Source: Thamnocephalis sphaerospora (taxonomy: Eukaryota > Zoopagomycota > Zoopagomycetes > Zoopagales > Sigmoideomycetaceae). Taken from it: DNA of 51,321 bases. The notes below the pieces were generated by a model. It saw nothing but the letters and a program-made list of their open reading frames with translations, searched no databases and was not told the DNA's origin. The translations under genes were made by a program, and so were the position numbers. Of this stretch, positions 23,225 to 34,200 are shown piece after piece. The DNA is taken from contig KZ992465.1 of assembly GCA_003614735.1 (NCBI GenBank), forward strand, positions 1 through 51,321, written 5' to 3'. Position 1 is the stretch's first letter. Each line of letters starts with the position of its first letter.

Positions 23225-23746
23225 GAGGAGAAGCAAGCACGTAGCGAGCAAGGAGAAGGAAACACCACACTTTGTTCCAGCGCCGGCGGAGCAGCGACGA
23301 AACCCGCGTGGACAGTGTGCGCGTGCGCGCCAGCAACGGCCACCTGACGCGGATGGCCACACCACAATGAAGCCCACGCTGGCGTGCACAAGTGTCGTAG
23401 TGCAAGTACGCGCTTCGTGTTAGTGCGAGGCAGGTGGTGCTCACGGGTAACAACCAGGCAAGCACGCCCAAGCAAGCAAGTGGCAGCAGCAGCGGTGGTG
23501 GTGGTGCAGCCCGATGTACCGATAACCCGAAGGCGAGAAAGCACGCAGCTGGCGCAAGAAAACGAGGTAAAGCAGCACGGCGACAAAACAGGAGCGACGG
23601 CGGCAAGTTATCGGCTAGCGCATGACAAAGGGGAAGGGACGCCGGAACGGCCAGGCAGAAAAGGGGGCTGTCCGAGCGGATCGAGGTCCTTACCGTCCAA
23701 GGCTGCTTGATCGTGTCCTGCGCGCTAAATGGTCTGAACGGCTAAT

Positions 23747-23787
23747 GATGTGTGTGTATGCGTGTGTGTGTGTGTGTGTGTGTGTGG
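23747..23787. repeat. (TG)n microsatellite
   Basis: About 18 TG units with two interruptions, the longest dinucleotide run in the window. Confidence 0.9.
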
Positions 23788-24410
23788 GCGTACGCATGCG
23801 CCACCCGACCAGCAGCGCGACGACGAAAGGGGCGTTTAGCAACTATGCCAAAGTGGGGCCGTTGATGGCTGGCTCCGCCTCAGCCGATGACGACAACACC
23901 TACCAAGCGTGCAAGCCAGCAGGCCAGGGATAGTAACGGCAATCACGCGCCGTGTCAATCGGCGTACAGTGATGCTGGCAAGGTAGCAACCTCACTAGGC
24001 TCAACCACCGCTCAACCAATAGCCAGTCGCACAGCTTGCGCAGGCCGGTAAAGCGAGCTAACCGTCGGTGTCAGAAGAGCCACTCAAGGCCAGAGTGGTT
24101 GAAAAATATAAAACGTTGCCGATGCGCGTGTTTCAAGCGGCAAAGCGTAACAGCGTGACCGGCCGATGATGCACTGACGGTGGAATAGCGTCACGATAAA
24201 CGCAGCACAGACGGTAGTCGTGCGGAGAAAATGACCACTCGAGCGGCGGTGAGCACAAAAATGGGCAGGCAAGGACAGTGCGCGCGCATACACGCACACT
24301 GGGTACCCGTGGATGGATCGCGGAAGAGATGAATGGACAGGCGAGGCGTGGGAGGAAGCGAGAAACAAAAAAGGTGTGCGTTGATAAAAGCGCAAGTCAG
24401 TCAGTAGCAA

Positions 24411-24460
24411 GTAGCAGCAGCAGCAGCAGCAGCAGAAGAAGAAGGAGAAGGAGAAGAAGG
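24411..24460. repeat. (AGC)n followed by AAG/GAG purine run
   Basis: Nine agc units pass directly into an agaagaaggag purine tract. Either strand could code low-complexity residues, but no gene is attached. Confidence 0.85.
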
Positions 24461-24597
24461 GCGGGCGTCGAGGCTGGACGGACGCTACCGGCCGTCGTTA
24501 GATGGGCGGCAACAATGTGCGTTGGGTGCGTGCGCGCTTGCAGATAAGCCACTCCAAGGCAGGCCGGATCGATGGAGGCTCGCAGGCTGCGTGTGGA

Positions 24598-24621
24598 GAA
24601 AGAGAGAGAGAGAGAGAGAGA
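24598..24621. repeat. (GA)n microsatellite
   Basis: About eleven GA units in the gene-poor block. Confidence 0.85.
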
Positions 24622-25363
24622 CGAGGCGCCGTTCCCAGTACGTGCAGCACACGCCACCACAGTGCGCCCAGCGTGACGCCGACTCGGAGAAATACACCGG
24701 CAGCAAGCGAGAGGCGCGAGTCTTTGACGCGCGTAAAGCAAAAGTGCAGGGCAATGGACAGTGCGGCGTAGTAAAAGCTTGACGACAGTGGCGCGAGTCG
24801 TAGCGATGGCGCGGGCCATCGTGGCTTTGCTTGGTGAAATGGCTGCCGTCAGCGCTGGTGCTGGTAGAAGCGGATGATTCGTCCCAGCCTTTGCGAAGGC
24901 CGTTCCTGCTGCCCGCACCACACGTGTGTGAACGCTCAGGATCACCGCTGTGAGTCTTGCCAGCGTGACGCTGACCAGGCTGGCCGCATCGCTCGCATTC
25001 CGGGCGAATGAATGGACGTGCTATGGCCGCGACGCTGGCCGGGAAATGGGAACAGCACAAGCGTGGCCGGTGGAACCTATGAGAAGCTGCGCTTCGTTCA
25101 TGATGCACCAACGAACGCGTGGCCGTGGTGCTCTTCCAGGGCGCTGTGACTGGTCGCCGCATTCAAGTGTTGACCTATCGCGCCGTGCGGGCCAAGCATC
25201 CCTGTTCATGTACGCGCGCCAGGTCTGCGACAAAAGCAACAACAGCAGCATCCTGTGCCGCAGAAGCCACCGCCAGCGCCGCGCTGGATGCGTGCACGCG
25301 TGCACATATTGCAGCCGCACCGTCATGCAGCACGGCATGGCCGGCAACAGCGACTGCCACCAC

Positions 25364-25395
<32 letters not shown>
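25364..25395. repeat. (CTG)n trinucleotide repeat
   Basis: Ten ctg units; in one minus-strand frame they read as ten glutamines. No supported gene contains them. Confidence 0.9.
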
Positions 25396-25398
<3 letters not shown>

Positions 25399-26247
25399 TA
25401 GCGCAGACTGCCGAGCATAAACGCGGTCCAGCAGTTGGCCACCAGCGTAGCATCCTTGCTGTCCCTTGACTCACGCCAAGCTTAACAGGCCAGGCGTCAC
25501 CACAACAATGATGTCATGTGAGCCGACCGTATGCGCACCATATCCACAGTACAAAAGCGATTGTGCTTCGCACTTGCACGTTGCGAGCTAGCGTGCGCAT
25601 GCATGGCGGTCATGAGCAATGTCATACCTTCAGCCAGACATTATATGCGCAACAACAGTGGTTTCAAGAATGAGTTCACTAGTGCCGCACTAGTGATGGC
25701 GTAGTCCACCCAGCCGAAAACAACTGGAGAGGTAAACGCATTTAGGCGTCTACGCATGGCGATAAAACTAGACCGACGCAGTACGCTCGCACTGCCGTCG
25801 CTGACCGTCTTCGTTTGTTTCTATGGGAGTAACATCATGCATACCATACTGGAGACACCGCAACGCTGGTCGTATGACGTGCGGCCGTTTGTCATGTGCA
25901 TCACGCTGCATCGCTCCCATGCTGGCACGGGAAAGAGAATGCATCCGCGCCCATGCAACCGGCCGGCCGCACAGACTAAAGGCGCTCGTCTAGCCAGATG
26001 CCCACACTCTAATGACCCATATATGCACATTTCAAAGTCTGGTTAACACCACGCTTTACAACATCCACGCATTCTACAATTGCAACGGCGCTGAAACGAC
26101 TATCGTGGTGATCGGCAAACAACGTCAAATGGCGGGCACTGCTAGTAGGTACAGGGAGCAGGCCGGCTGTCGCAACAACGACATCCTATGCGGCAACGAC
26201 AGCACGCATGGCTGGACACGACACCAAGCAGATTCTTGACTGTGAGA

Positions 26248-26293
26248 GGCTGTGTGTTTGTGTTTGTGGTTGTGGTTGTGGTTGTGGTTGTGC
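26248..26293. repeat. (TGTGGT/TGTTTG)n repeat
   Basis: Five ggttgt-type hexamers preceded by tttgtg units, about 350 nt downstream of the orphan minus-strand TATA element. Confidence 0.85.
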
Positions 26294-26640
26294 AGCCTTG
26301 CCCAGTGGCTGAAAGGGCAGGGCCCGTGTGCCGATGGCAGGCTGACGGTGACGATAAGAGCGCTGGGCGACAGGACGCCAGATGAGACTAGACCGGTAGT
26401 TTGACGAGACAATAGGCGATTTGGCGACGGTACAGGCTGGCGCGGCAGTAGACAGAGGCGACGCTGGCAGAGAACGCTGGACCTGCGGATGAGGTGAGAG
26501 CGCGGAGGGCTGACCGCAGTAGACAGGCGGCCAGGTGGTGTGCAGCTGCACCGTCCGAGGAGCGCGGAGGTGAGTGCGAGTGGCTGAATTGTGTGTTTGA
26601 ATTTAATGCCGAGACCATACATGTCCGCTCCAAGCGAGGT

Positions 26641-26650
26641 GTATTTATAC
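26641..26650 (-). promoter_or_regulatory. Orphan TATA-like element (GTATAAATAC on minus strand)
   Basis: The minus strand reads GTATAAATAC, a near-ideal TATA box. It is followed by a C/T-rich stretch like the leaders of recognised genes here, yet no convincing coding region follows. It could drive a non-coding transcript or a short unrecognised gene. Confidence 0.4.
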
Positions 26651-28153
26651 TTGCGCCAGGCCGAACGACGTAGAGACGAGCGCAGGCGACAAGGGTACCG
26701 GTGGAGAGACCAGGGACGGCACGTGCCCATGCGCGTCACCTGTCCGTGGGCTGTCCGTCTCAGTCGACGCAATGCGGCGTACGTGTGGAACGAATCGTAG
26801 CGCTATGCTGACGGCTGCATATGCTTCCCGTTGGGGCTGCCGCGTGTACGTGCAGACTAGCCTATAGCAGTGCAACGCCGGCGCTGACAGTATGGCAAGT
26901 GCATTGGGTTGCCGCAAAGCGCACGGCCGGCAGGTTTACTGACGCTGAGCATGCTATCTGGCCTGCTTGCTGGGCGGATGGCAGGACGAGGCGATGGTGT
27001 GCTGCGAACGTGGCCCGCCGCATACTGGTTTGTCCATCGACAACGGGGCCCAGTCGATACCGGGCAACCAGCGGCCCCATGGGTTAGCGCCAGCATGTAC
27101 GTCGTTCGCACGCACAGCATATCAGTTGACCCGCGGCGTTGACGACGTGGCCAGCAAGGATCAAACGCAAGGCGGTACAGGCGCAGCGGGGTGGTCTGCG
27201 ACGGCTGCGTGTTTACGCGACAAGCCAGCAGATTTCCACCGTCACACCACCGTCCCTGGGCCGGAACAGGGGCGCACCACTGGGACTGGCAAACCGGCCT
27301 GTACAAATGTGGCGATGCGCATCCCGCTGCTATCGCGCTCATTGGCGCGCGTGCGCACGTACGCACCGCGAATCCGACGGTAGCAGCGACGCACAGCAAG
27401 CGTGTGGTTCGACGGTCCACTCGACAACGCTCGCACGACGCGCAGACGACGGGCTGTCCCTTTTTGCGCCATGCATCATCCACGCAAAAGCCAAAAGGGG
27501 CCTGGCCGGCGAGAGCATTCTACGTCATGCGGCGCTCGCTTGTCCGCAAACTAGGCCGCAGTCTAGTGCATGGGAACGCGTATTCGTTGCGGCGCGCGCA
27601 AGCACATGCTGCTCCATGCGAGCGCTATCATGGCCTCGTGTCTGCTCGAGCATGGTACGCATGGAGAGCCGGTGGGTAGAAGCGGCGACGTCGCCGCCAG
27701 TGCTGGGAACACGGCAGTCGTCGTCGAGGTCGGCGCATTCGTCTAGACCAGCGCGAAGCTGGATGCTGGGGTTGCCGACGCGCCGGGTAACCATTCATGT
27801 CATGTGCTCTTGGCATAACCGACCGAATATTGTATCGGACAGTTATGCCAAAGAGCGCTCAACGGGCAACAAGAGACTGGGCCTCAGCGGCACGCAAAAC
27901 ATGCTAATAGTGCACTGCGAGGCTTTATTGATAGATGATGGTCAAGTTCTACATTACAGACGCATCATAGCAAACGGCAAGTCTATAAGGTATGTGACGG
28001 CAGTATAAAACGTTTGTGCCTTGAAACGGAATGACGCCAGAACGGCTGTGGTCATAACAGTCGATGGCGTGGTCATGTGCGGTCGCACACACACACCTAG
28101 TGTACACGCGAAGAGATAGGAAAGGGCAGCGAAAAACACACGCGCGCGCACGC

Positions 28154-30187
28154 TTAGAATGCCAGCAGTGCAGTGCGGCGGCGCTGCGAGGGCGGCAGCA
28201 GCGGCAGACTGATGAGCGCCGCGGCAAACAGGCCGACGGTGATGCCGAGGGCAATCAGGATCATGTTGACGGCAAAGGTGAGGCCATCGCCCTGGCTCTG
28301 CTGCAGAAAGGCTAGCGTGCCGCGCACGCCCAGACTGCCGGGCACAAGCAGCAGGATGGCCGGCAACACCGGTACCACCGCTGGCTCACCCGTCCAGGCG
28401 GCGTACACGTTGCCGACCAGACCAATGACGAGTGCGCCGAGTGCCGGGGCTGCTAGCGATGTCTTAACATACAGGCCGACAAAGTAGGAGCAGGCGTAGC
28501 CGCACACCAGTGTAAGCATGACAATGGGCCATTGACGCGGCGCAGCTTGTAGGTGCACGTTGAAGGAGATGGCCAGCACAGGCAGCAGCAAAAAGTACCA
28601 CCAGGGCGAGATGGACGCGCAGCTGAATTCGAGCGACGCGTTAAAGTCCTCAAAGATATGCCAGATATCCACGCCCAGCATTAGACCGTAGCCGATGAGC
28701 AGCGCAATCATCAGCGCGTAAAAGAGACGGACAGCACCAGAGACGATGTTGCGCGATGCCAGCTCCATCACGGCCAGCGTCAGCGTGAGACCTGGCAGCG
28801 GAATGATGACGGCGGAAAGAGCCACCGCCCAGAAGCACACGTGCCGATGCAGCACAGCGGCAATGAGCGCCACCACAACGCTGGACGACACCTCAAACAG
28901 GTCCGAGTAGGCACGCAGTCGGCGCGCCATCAAGCTCATGACGCCCACAAGTGTGCCAAGAGCGCCGGCCACTGCAGCATCTATCCAGCTGCCGCCAAAG
29001 GCCAGGGGCGCAGCGGCAAACGAGGATACGAAAAAGGCTATCAGTTCCATCCACCAGCTGTAACGGTCCGGCTGATGCAGCAGTAGGTCCAGCTCGTCTA
29101 CCGCTTCGTCCAGCGATTGCGTGCCGGTCTCCACCTCGCGTGAAAGGCGCACGGCCTGGCCCAGTTTGTCCATGTTATAGCCGTTGCTCACGCGTAGAAT
29201 ATGCGTCTCGCTGGTACGCGTAACCGAGTCGCCAAATCGGATCAGCACAACGCCCGGCTGAGTGAAGAAGGCGCCGTCCATGCCGAGCTTAGCGGCTGCG
29301 CGGTTCATCTGATGGTCAATCCGATGGGCGGGCGCGCCAAAGCGAAGCATCGCCTCACAGAGCATCATCAGGTAGTCTTGCTTGAGCAAAATCTGCGCAA
29401 TCTCACCGGCAATGCGCAGCTGATCGGGCAGCGATACATCCATGCCGGGCGAGGCACTGCCGGGAATCGGTGCCGCGCGGTAGCCGCCGTTGAATGGCCC
29501 GCCTATTTCCTGATTTCTCCAAGGCTGCGGCACGGGTGTATGTAGATCGTCAATACTTGGTCGACGGCTGGTCGGCGTTGAGCCAGTTGCAATGGCCTGA
29601 AGCAGCAGCGCGTTGAGCGTGTTGGGATTCACTCCCGAGTGCACCCGATCGGCGCGAGCTCGGTTGCGCACATGGCGATGGCGTAGTCGATGAACCTCCA
29701 GCAGGTTGCTCAGCACACTTCCGTGGACCGCACCGCTGGAAGTTGGACTGCGCGACGCAAATGCGTTCACCATGTTGAGGGCCTCGTCGCCGTGACCGCG
29801 CGGGTCCATCAGCGCGGCCGCCACATCCGCCTGGGCGTCCACCGTGAGTCCGGTGGCGCCAGCCTCCGGCTTCCTCAACGTCGACACATTGCCAGTCGCG
29901 ATCGAGGAAGCTTCGGGCGCAGCGACGCCCTCCATGTTGACGAGCGTGTGCGCGGTATTGGCACGCCGTGATAGATCATAGCTGACTGGTCGCATCGGTA
30001 TTGTCATCGGCTGCGTCGCGTACGACGATCCAAGCAAAGGCGAAGCTGGCGGTGCTACAGGCGGTGTGTGGATTCGCGGCACCTCCAGTCCGCGCAGGTC
30101 ACCGCTGCTGCTTGCATCGCTGCTATCGGTGCATTCGGTAGTTGGCCGTAGGCTGGATTCCGCCTCGCTGCGAGCACGCGGACGCAT
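28154..30187 (-). CDS. PRM10: Prm10-like ThrE-family membrane protein
   Basis: Multispan protein of the ThrE family (bacterial threonine/serine exporter relatives), known in yeast as pheromone-regulated Prm10; substrate in fungi unknown. Single exon, 677 residues from the first in-frame ATG at 30187. The first 240 residues are Ser/Thr/Pro-rich and probably cytosolic. The conserved ThrE soluble part follows (LMMLCEAMLRFGAPAHRIDH, FGDSVTRTSETHILRV, LSREVETGTQSLDEAVDEL). About ten membrane segments come next, including WMELIAFFVSSFAAAPLAFG, FWAVALSAVIIPLPGLTLTL (ThrE2 signature region) and ALGALVIGLVGNVYA. It ends PSQRRRTALLAF. Terminal neighbours are the gene-poor block (3') and about 1 kb of intergenic DNA (5'). 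Confidence 0.92.
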   Translation of the reverse strand: MRPRARSEAESSLRPTTECTDSSDASSSGDLRGLEVPRIHTPPVAPPASPLLGSSYATQPMTIPMRPVSYDLSRRANTAHTLVNMEGVAAPEASSIATGNVSTLRKPEAGATGLTVDAQADVAAALMDPRGHGDEALNMVNAFASRSPTSSGAVHGSVLSNLLEVHRLRHRHVRNRARADRVHSGVNPNTLNALLLQAIATGSTPTSRRPSIDDLHTPVPQPWRNQEIGGPFNGGYRAAPIPGSASPGMDVSLPDQLRIAGEIAQILLKQDYLMMLCEAMLRFGAPAHRIDHQMNRAAAKLGMDGAFFTQPGVVLIRFGDSVTRTSETHILRVSNGYNMDKLGQAVRLSREVETGTQSLDEAVDELDLLLHQPDRYSWWMELIAFFVSSFAAAPLAFGGSWIDAAVAGALGTLVGVMSLMARRLRAYSDLFEVSSSVVVALIAAVLHRHVCFWAVALSAVIIPLPGLTLTLAVMELASRNIVSGAVRLFYALMIALLIGYGLMLGVDIWHIFEDFNASLEFSCASISPWWYFLLLPVLAISFNVHLQAAPRQWPIVMLTLVCGYACSYFVGLYVKTSLAAPALGALVIGLVGNVYAAWTGEPAVVPVLPAILLLVPGSLGVRGTLAFLQQSQGDGLTFAVNMILIALGITVGLFAAALISLPLLPPSQRRRTALLAF

Positions 30188-31254
30188 GGTGTCTGGCGAC
30201 GATACAAGAGTGCTGCTGGACAAGCGCGTGCGAATGAAAAAGCCGATCGGCAATTATCCGAAATTCTGCCGCGGGTTACTACAACGGAAGCCAGATAGCA
30301 CGCAGCACGTGTACGCTGTAGTGGAGAATGTAGGTCACTGGCGTGTCGATCAAGCGCTACAAACGACACACAGCACAGGGTCGGCAGCCGGAAATGGCAG
30401 GCGCGTAGGGCGAGCAGCACAGCGACACGACCCGACTGTACGCTGTCTACGTGGGATGAGCGACGCCCAGCCAATGGGCGTGGATAGGATGAGAGTGGGA
30501 AAGCTTGGTGGGCCGAAAAACCCTGCTGTATAACAGCCCCGAGCGCTATCGAGCCAGACGACGGCCGGCCAGGCGTTGACAAACACCGGCGAGCGCTTCT
30601 AAACGTCGGCAACCAGGCAAACAAGCTGGTGACGGAACGACACTATCCAGATGGCTACGGCTTGATCGTCTGCCTGCCAACCAGTCGACGGACCACAACA
30701 ACCAGCGATAAGCGGGTGGAGCAAAGTCGGCAGCGGGTGTGCAGTACCGCGTTCCACAAGGCGCCGGCGGGTGGCGCAGCTCGCCGGGCGCAAACAGGCA
30801 GTAAAAGGCTGGAAATACGTCAATCGCGGTGAGGAGGCGCGTGTGAGCCGGCTGGTCGTGCCCACGGGGGCTTTTCTAGTCGTTTTGCGCACACTTTGCT
30901 TTCGAGCGCCGTTCCAAAAAAGTGCGCGACAAATGCGCCAGATGCGATATCAGCAATCGCATGCTTTCCCATTACCATCGCTGGCCGCCACGCCAAGCAG
31001 AAAACGGTCAGTGGTGGCCTCTACCGGAGGAACATGATTCACTCTGACTGTCTCCACAAATAGATGCCATGTTGCCAAGATCAAATGGGATGAGATGCTG
31101 ACCAACCGCCACATGGACGACCTGGCCAAACCTGGCCCTGGAAAAACAAAGCCACCGGCGATGGCATGGTGATAGTACTACGATGGGTTGGCCACTATTA
31201 TTCGGATGGCACGACAGAGATGCGATGGCGCAACACAAGGCGGCAATAGACACA
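30188..31254. other. Intergenic: Prm10-like upstream and RSC1-like 3' flank
   Basis: About 1.07 kb. No gene recognised; short overlapping non-ATG frames only. Confidence 0.55.
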
Positions 31255-34200
31255 TCACGCCTTGGTGATGAAAAGCGAAAACTGCTGCAGCTCAGGCTTG
31301 CCGGTCGCCATACGTCCAGGAAGCGGCACCGATGCCCACACCTCAAGGGCATTCAAGCCGGGCAGCAGGTTCACGCGGTAGGACTGCCCCGTCCCAACGA
31401 CCGCCTTGGCCGCCATGCTGCTGTTGGATACGGGGGTGCCTGGCGCGACCGCGGTGGCTGGAGTTGCTGGCTGGCTGGCCGGCGTGTTGCCTCCTGTGGT
31501 GGGCGTGGCCGGCGTAGCAACCGTAGACGACGGCGTGTCGGGCGGCACCAGGCGTGCGTTCTGGTAAACAAACACGGTTGGGCCGACGCCATGCCGGCGC
31601 AGCAGATCAGCCGGCCGTGGCCGCAAGGTGAGTGCCTGCACCGGCTCCTGTACGTGAAGGCTGTGGGCGGGATGGCGTGGGTCTAGATGGTAGCAGAGGC
31701 GATGATCTTCCGACTCGATGGTGATCTCGGCCAGGAACGGCGTACCTACGGAAGCGCGCTGTGTTTAGTGCGAGGACACAGTGCAGACACAACATGTCCC
31801 GACTCACCAGGTGGAAGGGTAATGTCGCTCGCCGCGTCCGGTGTACCGGTACTGCCGCTTTGGGCGCCAGCCATGGCGGCGACCAGTTCGCCGGCACTGC
31901 GCACTTCGGCCGGTATGCCGCTATTGCCGCTGCCGCCCGACATGGCCAAGAGGCCAGTGTCCGTCACAGCACCCGGCACGCCGCCCTGCAGTCCCCGCAT
32001 CATGCCTGGCAAGGCCATCATCATGTTGGCCTGCGCCAGCTGGCCATAAGCGGCTGCGGCTGCAGCGGTCATGGCCGGATTCATCTGCATGCCGACCGGA
32101 GACATGGGCATTTGGCCGCCGGCAGCAAACATATTTGGCGAGCCAACGCCCTGAAGGAACGGTATACCCAGGCCGTTCATGCCAACGGCTCCAGAACCAT
32201 CTCCGGCAGCCACGGCCGCAGCCAGCGCAGCAGGTGTGGCACCCACGGCACCGCCCAGTTCCAGTTCGTCCTCGTCCGACATCATGCCGGCAGCGCGTCC
32301 GACATTCGGCGGTGGCGGCGGTGGCTGTGGCGCGCCTGGCACCGGCGGCCGAGTATTCTCGTCGACGAGCGTGTACTTTGGCGGACGCACCGGCGTCGGT
32401 CGCGCCGTCATCTTGACCTTGCGGTAAATGTCCACGCCAATCGATCGTCGCCAGTCGCCAATGTATGGAAACGGCCGGGTGGCGCGCTCAGAATACCGGT
32501 TATTGCACACGTACACATCCTCTTCGGCAAAGTCGGTCGGATAGCCTGTCCAGGAGCGTCGTCAGCTCGTGTGAAACCATCAGATTGTCTGGCAACATGC
32601 CCACTCACAGTGGTGGTAATCGCGCAGTGGCATTACGTAGCACTTTCCGCGAATATCGCTGGCCGTAAAGTCGCGGCTCAGCAGTGTTTTGTAGACTTCA
32701 CGCTCGACAATCTTGCGGCCAAACGCGGCCGGCACCTGTTTGCCATCCGCTCTGCCGTCAGAAACCACGATCCGCTACCGTTGGTACAGGCATGACAAAC
32801 CTTTTCCGGTCGTGCAAACAGGCGGCCAATCATCAAAGGCTCCTTCCTACATGGCAGTGTAATATTAGCATCGCTGTATGCCATGCAGCAGCGCGCATGG
32901 CAGAATACCCACTCGGCATGCTTGTAGATGCGATCAATGATCATGATATCACGATGGTCATGCACATACACAAACTCGCCTGCAGATTGGCCAATCGTTA
33001 GCTCATTTTCGCACAGGTACGGTTGCTAATGGGAGTCAGCGACTTACCCAGCGAATACGTCTGGTCGTCGACCTTGATGGTGTCTGCCGAAGACCGACCA
33101 GTCTATGACACACACACACACACCCAGCACGGACCAACAGTCGTTAGCAAGCCGCGCATTCCGATCACCTACAACCGCAGACGCAACTTACCAAGTCGAG
33201 CTTGATGCGCGGATCAATGCCAGCGGGCGTTTCAGCGCAGTTCTCGTACTTTGTAATAATTTCTACAATATTTTTGGCCAGTAAATCCTGTCCGAACAGG
33301 GTATAAGCGGCAGTGAAAGTGACGAACTAGCAATGTATACGCACCTTCAAAAAGACCGCATCCTTGTACTCCTGCGCGCCTTCGTCGAAATAGGTCATTG
33401 CATTGTCCAGTACGCGCATGCACTCGCGCTCATAGCGTTCAAACGAGTCGTAGCCACGCTTGATGCGATTCTACAAACATAGTGGCATTAGTAGCCTACA
33501 GCACCACCTTTTGTCACGTCGCAATCAGTCACCTCGATTTTGCTAAAGCTTGCCAAACGCCGAACCTTCTTTTGATAGCCTGGAAATCGCTCTTCCGTTG
33601 GCAGCTCCAGGAAAGGCTCAGCAAGACAGCGACCACTGCGCAGCAACAACATCATGAGCATGTGTCGCAGCTTGCCGCCAAGATCGTCGCCAATCGCGAC
33701 ATATCATGCGCATGTAAATCAACACTTACGTCTCATCGTGATACTCGGTGATACTGTGCAAAATCTCGCGCAGCAGACGCGCACTCTTGGGCCGCTTTGG
33801 CTTCTCCACCTCCTCGTCCAGGGCCGGCTTGCTTTCGCCATCGCCCTTGCCGTCACCTCCACCCACCAATGCGCCGCCCTTGCCTTTCCGCTTGCCCTTG
33901 CTGCGCGGCGAACGAGCGCTACTGCCGTCCACGTAATCCTCTTCATCGCTTCCGGCCACGCCTTCATCAACGCCCATGTCTTCATCTGCCTCGCCATCTT
34001 CATCGTCTTCATCGTCCTCGTCCTCATCCTCATCCTCGCCGTCTTCCTCGTCGTCTTCGTCCATCCGAGCACGACGGCTACGACGTTTACCGCCAACCCT
34101 CGACTCAGCTGCCTCGTCGTCACCTTTTCGTTGACGTTTATGAGCTGTGAATCAATCGTTAATGTCACCCCGCTTGCCGTGTCTTACCAGCTGTATCCTT

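Larger units (their letters stand above)
22444..28153. other. 5.7-kb gene-poor block upstream of PKA
   Basis: The largest gap in the window, between the PKA start and the Prm10-like stop, both minus strand. No open frame shows a recognisable family, consistent codon bias and an ATG. It is rich in simple repeats (listed separately). An orphan TATA element lies at 26641-26650 on the minus strand. An open minus-strand frame at 24485-25162 has a Cys/His-rich patch near 24915-25003. The (CT)n blocks on the minus sense strand at 22645-24620 resemble the leaders of other genes here, so the first 2 kb may be PKA promoter/leader. Confidence 0.5.

Noticed and set aside
25021-25500. Minus-strand frame with ten glutamines from the CTG repeat
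   Set aside because: Stop just upstream, no ATG start, and flanking text looks random; treated as a simple repeat.
27139-28008. 289-codon plus-strand open frame
   Set aside because: Arg/Ser/Ala-rich with overlapping open frames on the other strand and no recognisable motif; likely chance in GC-rich DNA.
31761-32795. 344-codon plus-strand open frame
   Set aside because: Antisense shadow of the RSC1-like Gly/Pro-rich and BAH exons, crossing real introns.
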